Shown here piece by piece: positions 9,456 to 10,410 of a stretch of DNA of 10,410 nt. The DNA lies in assembly GCA_902477055.1 (NCBI GenBank), contig CABSFY010000083.1:1-10410 (forward strand), in the 5' to 3' direction. This DNA comes from an uncultured Eubacteriales bacterium (lineage in GTDB: Bacteria > Bacillota > Clostridia > Oscillospirales > Oscillospiraceae). The position numbers and the translations under genes were made by a program. The notes beneath the pieces were generated by a model. The model was not told the DNA's origin. It searched no databases and was given only the letters and a program-made list of their open reading frames with translations. Every line of letters starts with the position of its first letter. Position 1 is the stretch's first letter.

Positions 9456-9660
9456 CTGCCTTCGACGAAATATACCGCGTGCCTTCCGACGTTTTCTGCG
9501 GCGCGGGCAGCGGGAGCAAGCAGCGGCTTGCAGGAAAAATTGCTTTTAGCAGGATTTCTTGCAAAATCCAAGATTTCCCTCCATTTTGCAGCCGAAAATG
9601 CAAGAAATGGCAGGCCGGGAGGTAAATTTGTGAACAATCCTTGAAGATTTGAAAAAACTA
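9456..9660. other. non-coding stretch between the divergent dehydrogenase and pckA promoters
   Basis: No convincing gene. The stretch 9525-9610 is AT-richer and carries several TTGCA/TGCAA words: CTTGCAGG, TTTCTTGCAAAAT, ATTTTGCAGCC and AAAATGCAAGAAAT. The pair ATTTCTTGCA and TGCAAGAAAT is a 10-base inverted repeat about 40 bases apart. It could hold an operator or a fold in either leader, but I recognise no known regulator's site. Confidence 0.4.
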
Positions 9661-9689
9661 TTGATTTTGGGAGGGAAACATCGTATTAT
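9661..9689 (+). promoter_or_regulatory. sigma-A promoter of pckA
   Basis: TTGATT (9661-9666), 17 bases, TATTAT (9684-9689). The start point would be near 9696, giving a leader of about 74 bases. The leader includes a small GCGGC/GCCGC hairpin (9710-9714 with 9723-9727) and the ribosome binding site AGAGG (9754-9758). Confidence 0.7.
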
Positions 9690-9769
9690 ATAGATGGACT
9701 ACAAGGGATGCGGCGAGCTTTTGCCGCGTTCAGAGTCGGAAAGTTCTATGGAAAGAGGTTATATATCCC

Positions 9770-10410
9770 ATGGCTGAAATCGATCTGAAGCAATACGGTA
9801 TCACCGGCACCACCGAAATCGTACACAATCCCTCCTACGAAATGCTGTTCGAGGAAGAGACCAAGTCCTGCCTGACCGGTTACGAAAAGGGCCAGGTCAG
9901 CGAGCTGGGCGCCGTGAACGTCATGACCGGCATCTACACCGGCCGTTCCCCCAAGGACAAGTACATCGTTGTTGACGAAAACTCCAAGGACACCGTGTGG
10001 TGGACCTCCGACGAGTATAAGAACGACAACCATCCCATGACCGAGGAAACCTGGAACGTCGTCAAGGATATTGCGAAGAAGGAGCTTTGCAACAAGCGCC
10101 TGTTCGTCGTCGACGCCTTCTGCGGCGCGAACCACGACACCCGTATGGCCATCCGCTTCATCGTGGAGGTCGCATGGCAGGCACACTTTGTCAAGAATAT
10201 GTTCATCCAGCCCTCCGAGGAAGAGCTGAAGGACTTCAAGCCCGACTTCGTGGTCTACAATGCCTCCAAGGCGAAGGTCGAAAACTATAAGGAGCTCGGC
10301 CTGAACTCCGAGACCTGCGTGGCCTTCAACATCACCTCCCGTGAGCAGGTCATCATCAACACCTGGTACGGCGGCGAGATGAAGAAGGGTATGTTCTCCA
10401 TGATGAACTA
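9770..10410 (+). CDS. pckA: phosphoenolpyruvate carboxykinase (ATP), 5' part
   Basis: The enzyme interconverts oxaloacetate plus ATP and phosphoenolpyruvate plus CO2 plus ADP. In gut anaerobes it often runs in the carboxylating, ATP-forming direction. Only the first 213 codons are in the window; the gene runs off the right edge (full family length about 530). Visible motifs are VNVMTGIYTGRSPKDKYIVV, with the substrate-binding arginine at R59 (E. coli R65), FVVDAFCGANHDTRMAIRFI, and WYGGEMKKGMFSMMNY with Y200, K205 and K206 equivalent to E. coli Y207, K212 and K213 (active-site metal and substrate ligands). This signature separates it from the unrelated GTP type. ATG 9770 follows AGAGG by 11 bases; ATG 9748 is out of frame. 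Codon use is strongly biased (AAG, ACC, TCC, AAC), as expected for a highly expressed gene. Confidence 0.97.
   Translation, partial: MAEIDLKQYGITGTTEIVHNPSYEMLFEEETKSCLTGYEKGQVSELGAVNVMTGIYTGRSPKDKYIVVDENSKDTVWWTSDEYKNDNHPMTEETWNVVKDIAKKELCNKRLFVVDAFCGANHDTRMAIRFIVEVAWQAHFVKNMFIQPSEEELKDFKPDFVVYNASKAKVENYKELGLNSETCVAFNITSREQVIINTWYGGEMKKGMFSMMN

Noticed and set aside
9628..9641. TTGTGAACAA as a Rex-like redox operator before pckA
   Set aside because: Only the outer four bases are symmetric and the length and centre do not fit the Rex consensus.

Overview
The window looks like a chromosomal housekeeping segment of a moderately GC-rich clostridial Firmicute, probably of the Ruminococcaceae/Oscillospirales type. 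The evidence is a perfect HrcA-type CIRCE operator, the acetylase-route dapH gene, sigma-A promoters of the form TTGAAA-N17-TATAAT, strong AGGAGG-like ribosome binding sites, ATP-type pckA, and palindromic intergenic repeats of a kind I associate with gut clostridia. The taxonomic call is inference. I see no tRNA, rRNA, CRISPR array, transposase or phage gene.

Left part (1-2030, minus strand): a three-gene operon, minD - mgsA-like - dapH, runs right to left from a good promoter at 2002-2030. The genes are 11 and 4 bases apart, and a 30-base perfect palindrome follows dapH. MinD is a membrane-cycling division-site ATPase, but no minC or minE lies beside it here. The middle gene is a methylglyoxal synthase homologue whose catalytic Asp (E. 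coli D71) is His and whose other active-site positions are also altered. DapH makes an intermediate of meso-diaminopimelate and lysine synthesis.

Divergent from this is a single gene for a DUF3786 protein (2160-2777) with its own promoter. It is followed by a repeat-rich 430-base spacer: two near-identical GGCTCCCTC hairpins, a 123-base palindromic element, and a decayed copy of its left arm. Then comes clpB (3236-5857) behind a sigma-A promoter and a CIRCE operator, so it is heat-shock controlled through HrcA.

The clpB-pyrG gap (5858-6272) carries an extended -10 promoter, a second palindromic element in the opposite orientation, a terminator, and an unusual pyrG leader in which a consensus Shine-Dalgarno is separated from the ATG by a hairpin. 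pyrG (CTP synthase) ends at a 16-bp-stem terminator shared with the convergent gene 7979-9361, a COG2509-type FAD-dependent dehydrogenase of unknown substrate. Divergent from that gene, pckA (PEP carboxykinase, ATP) starts at 9770 and runs off the right edge.

No multi-gene new system is apparent. The observations most worth following are the active-site-altered MgsA paralogue, its pairing with a minD lacking minC/minE, the two oppositely oriented two-armed palindromic elements, the possible short transcript between clpB and pyrG, and the pyrG leader.
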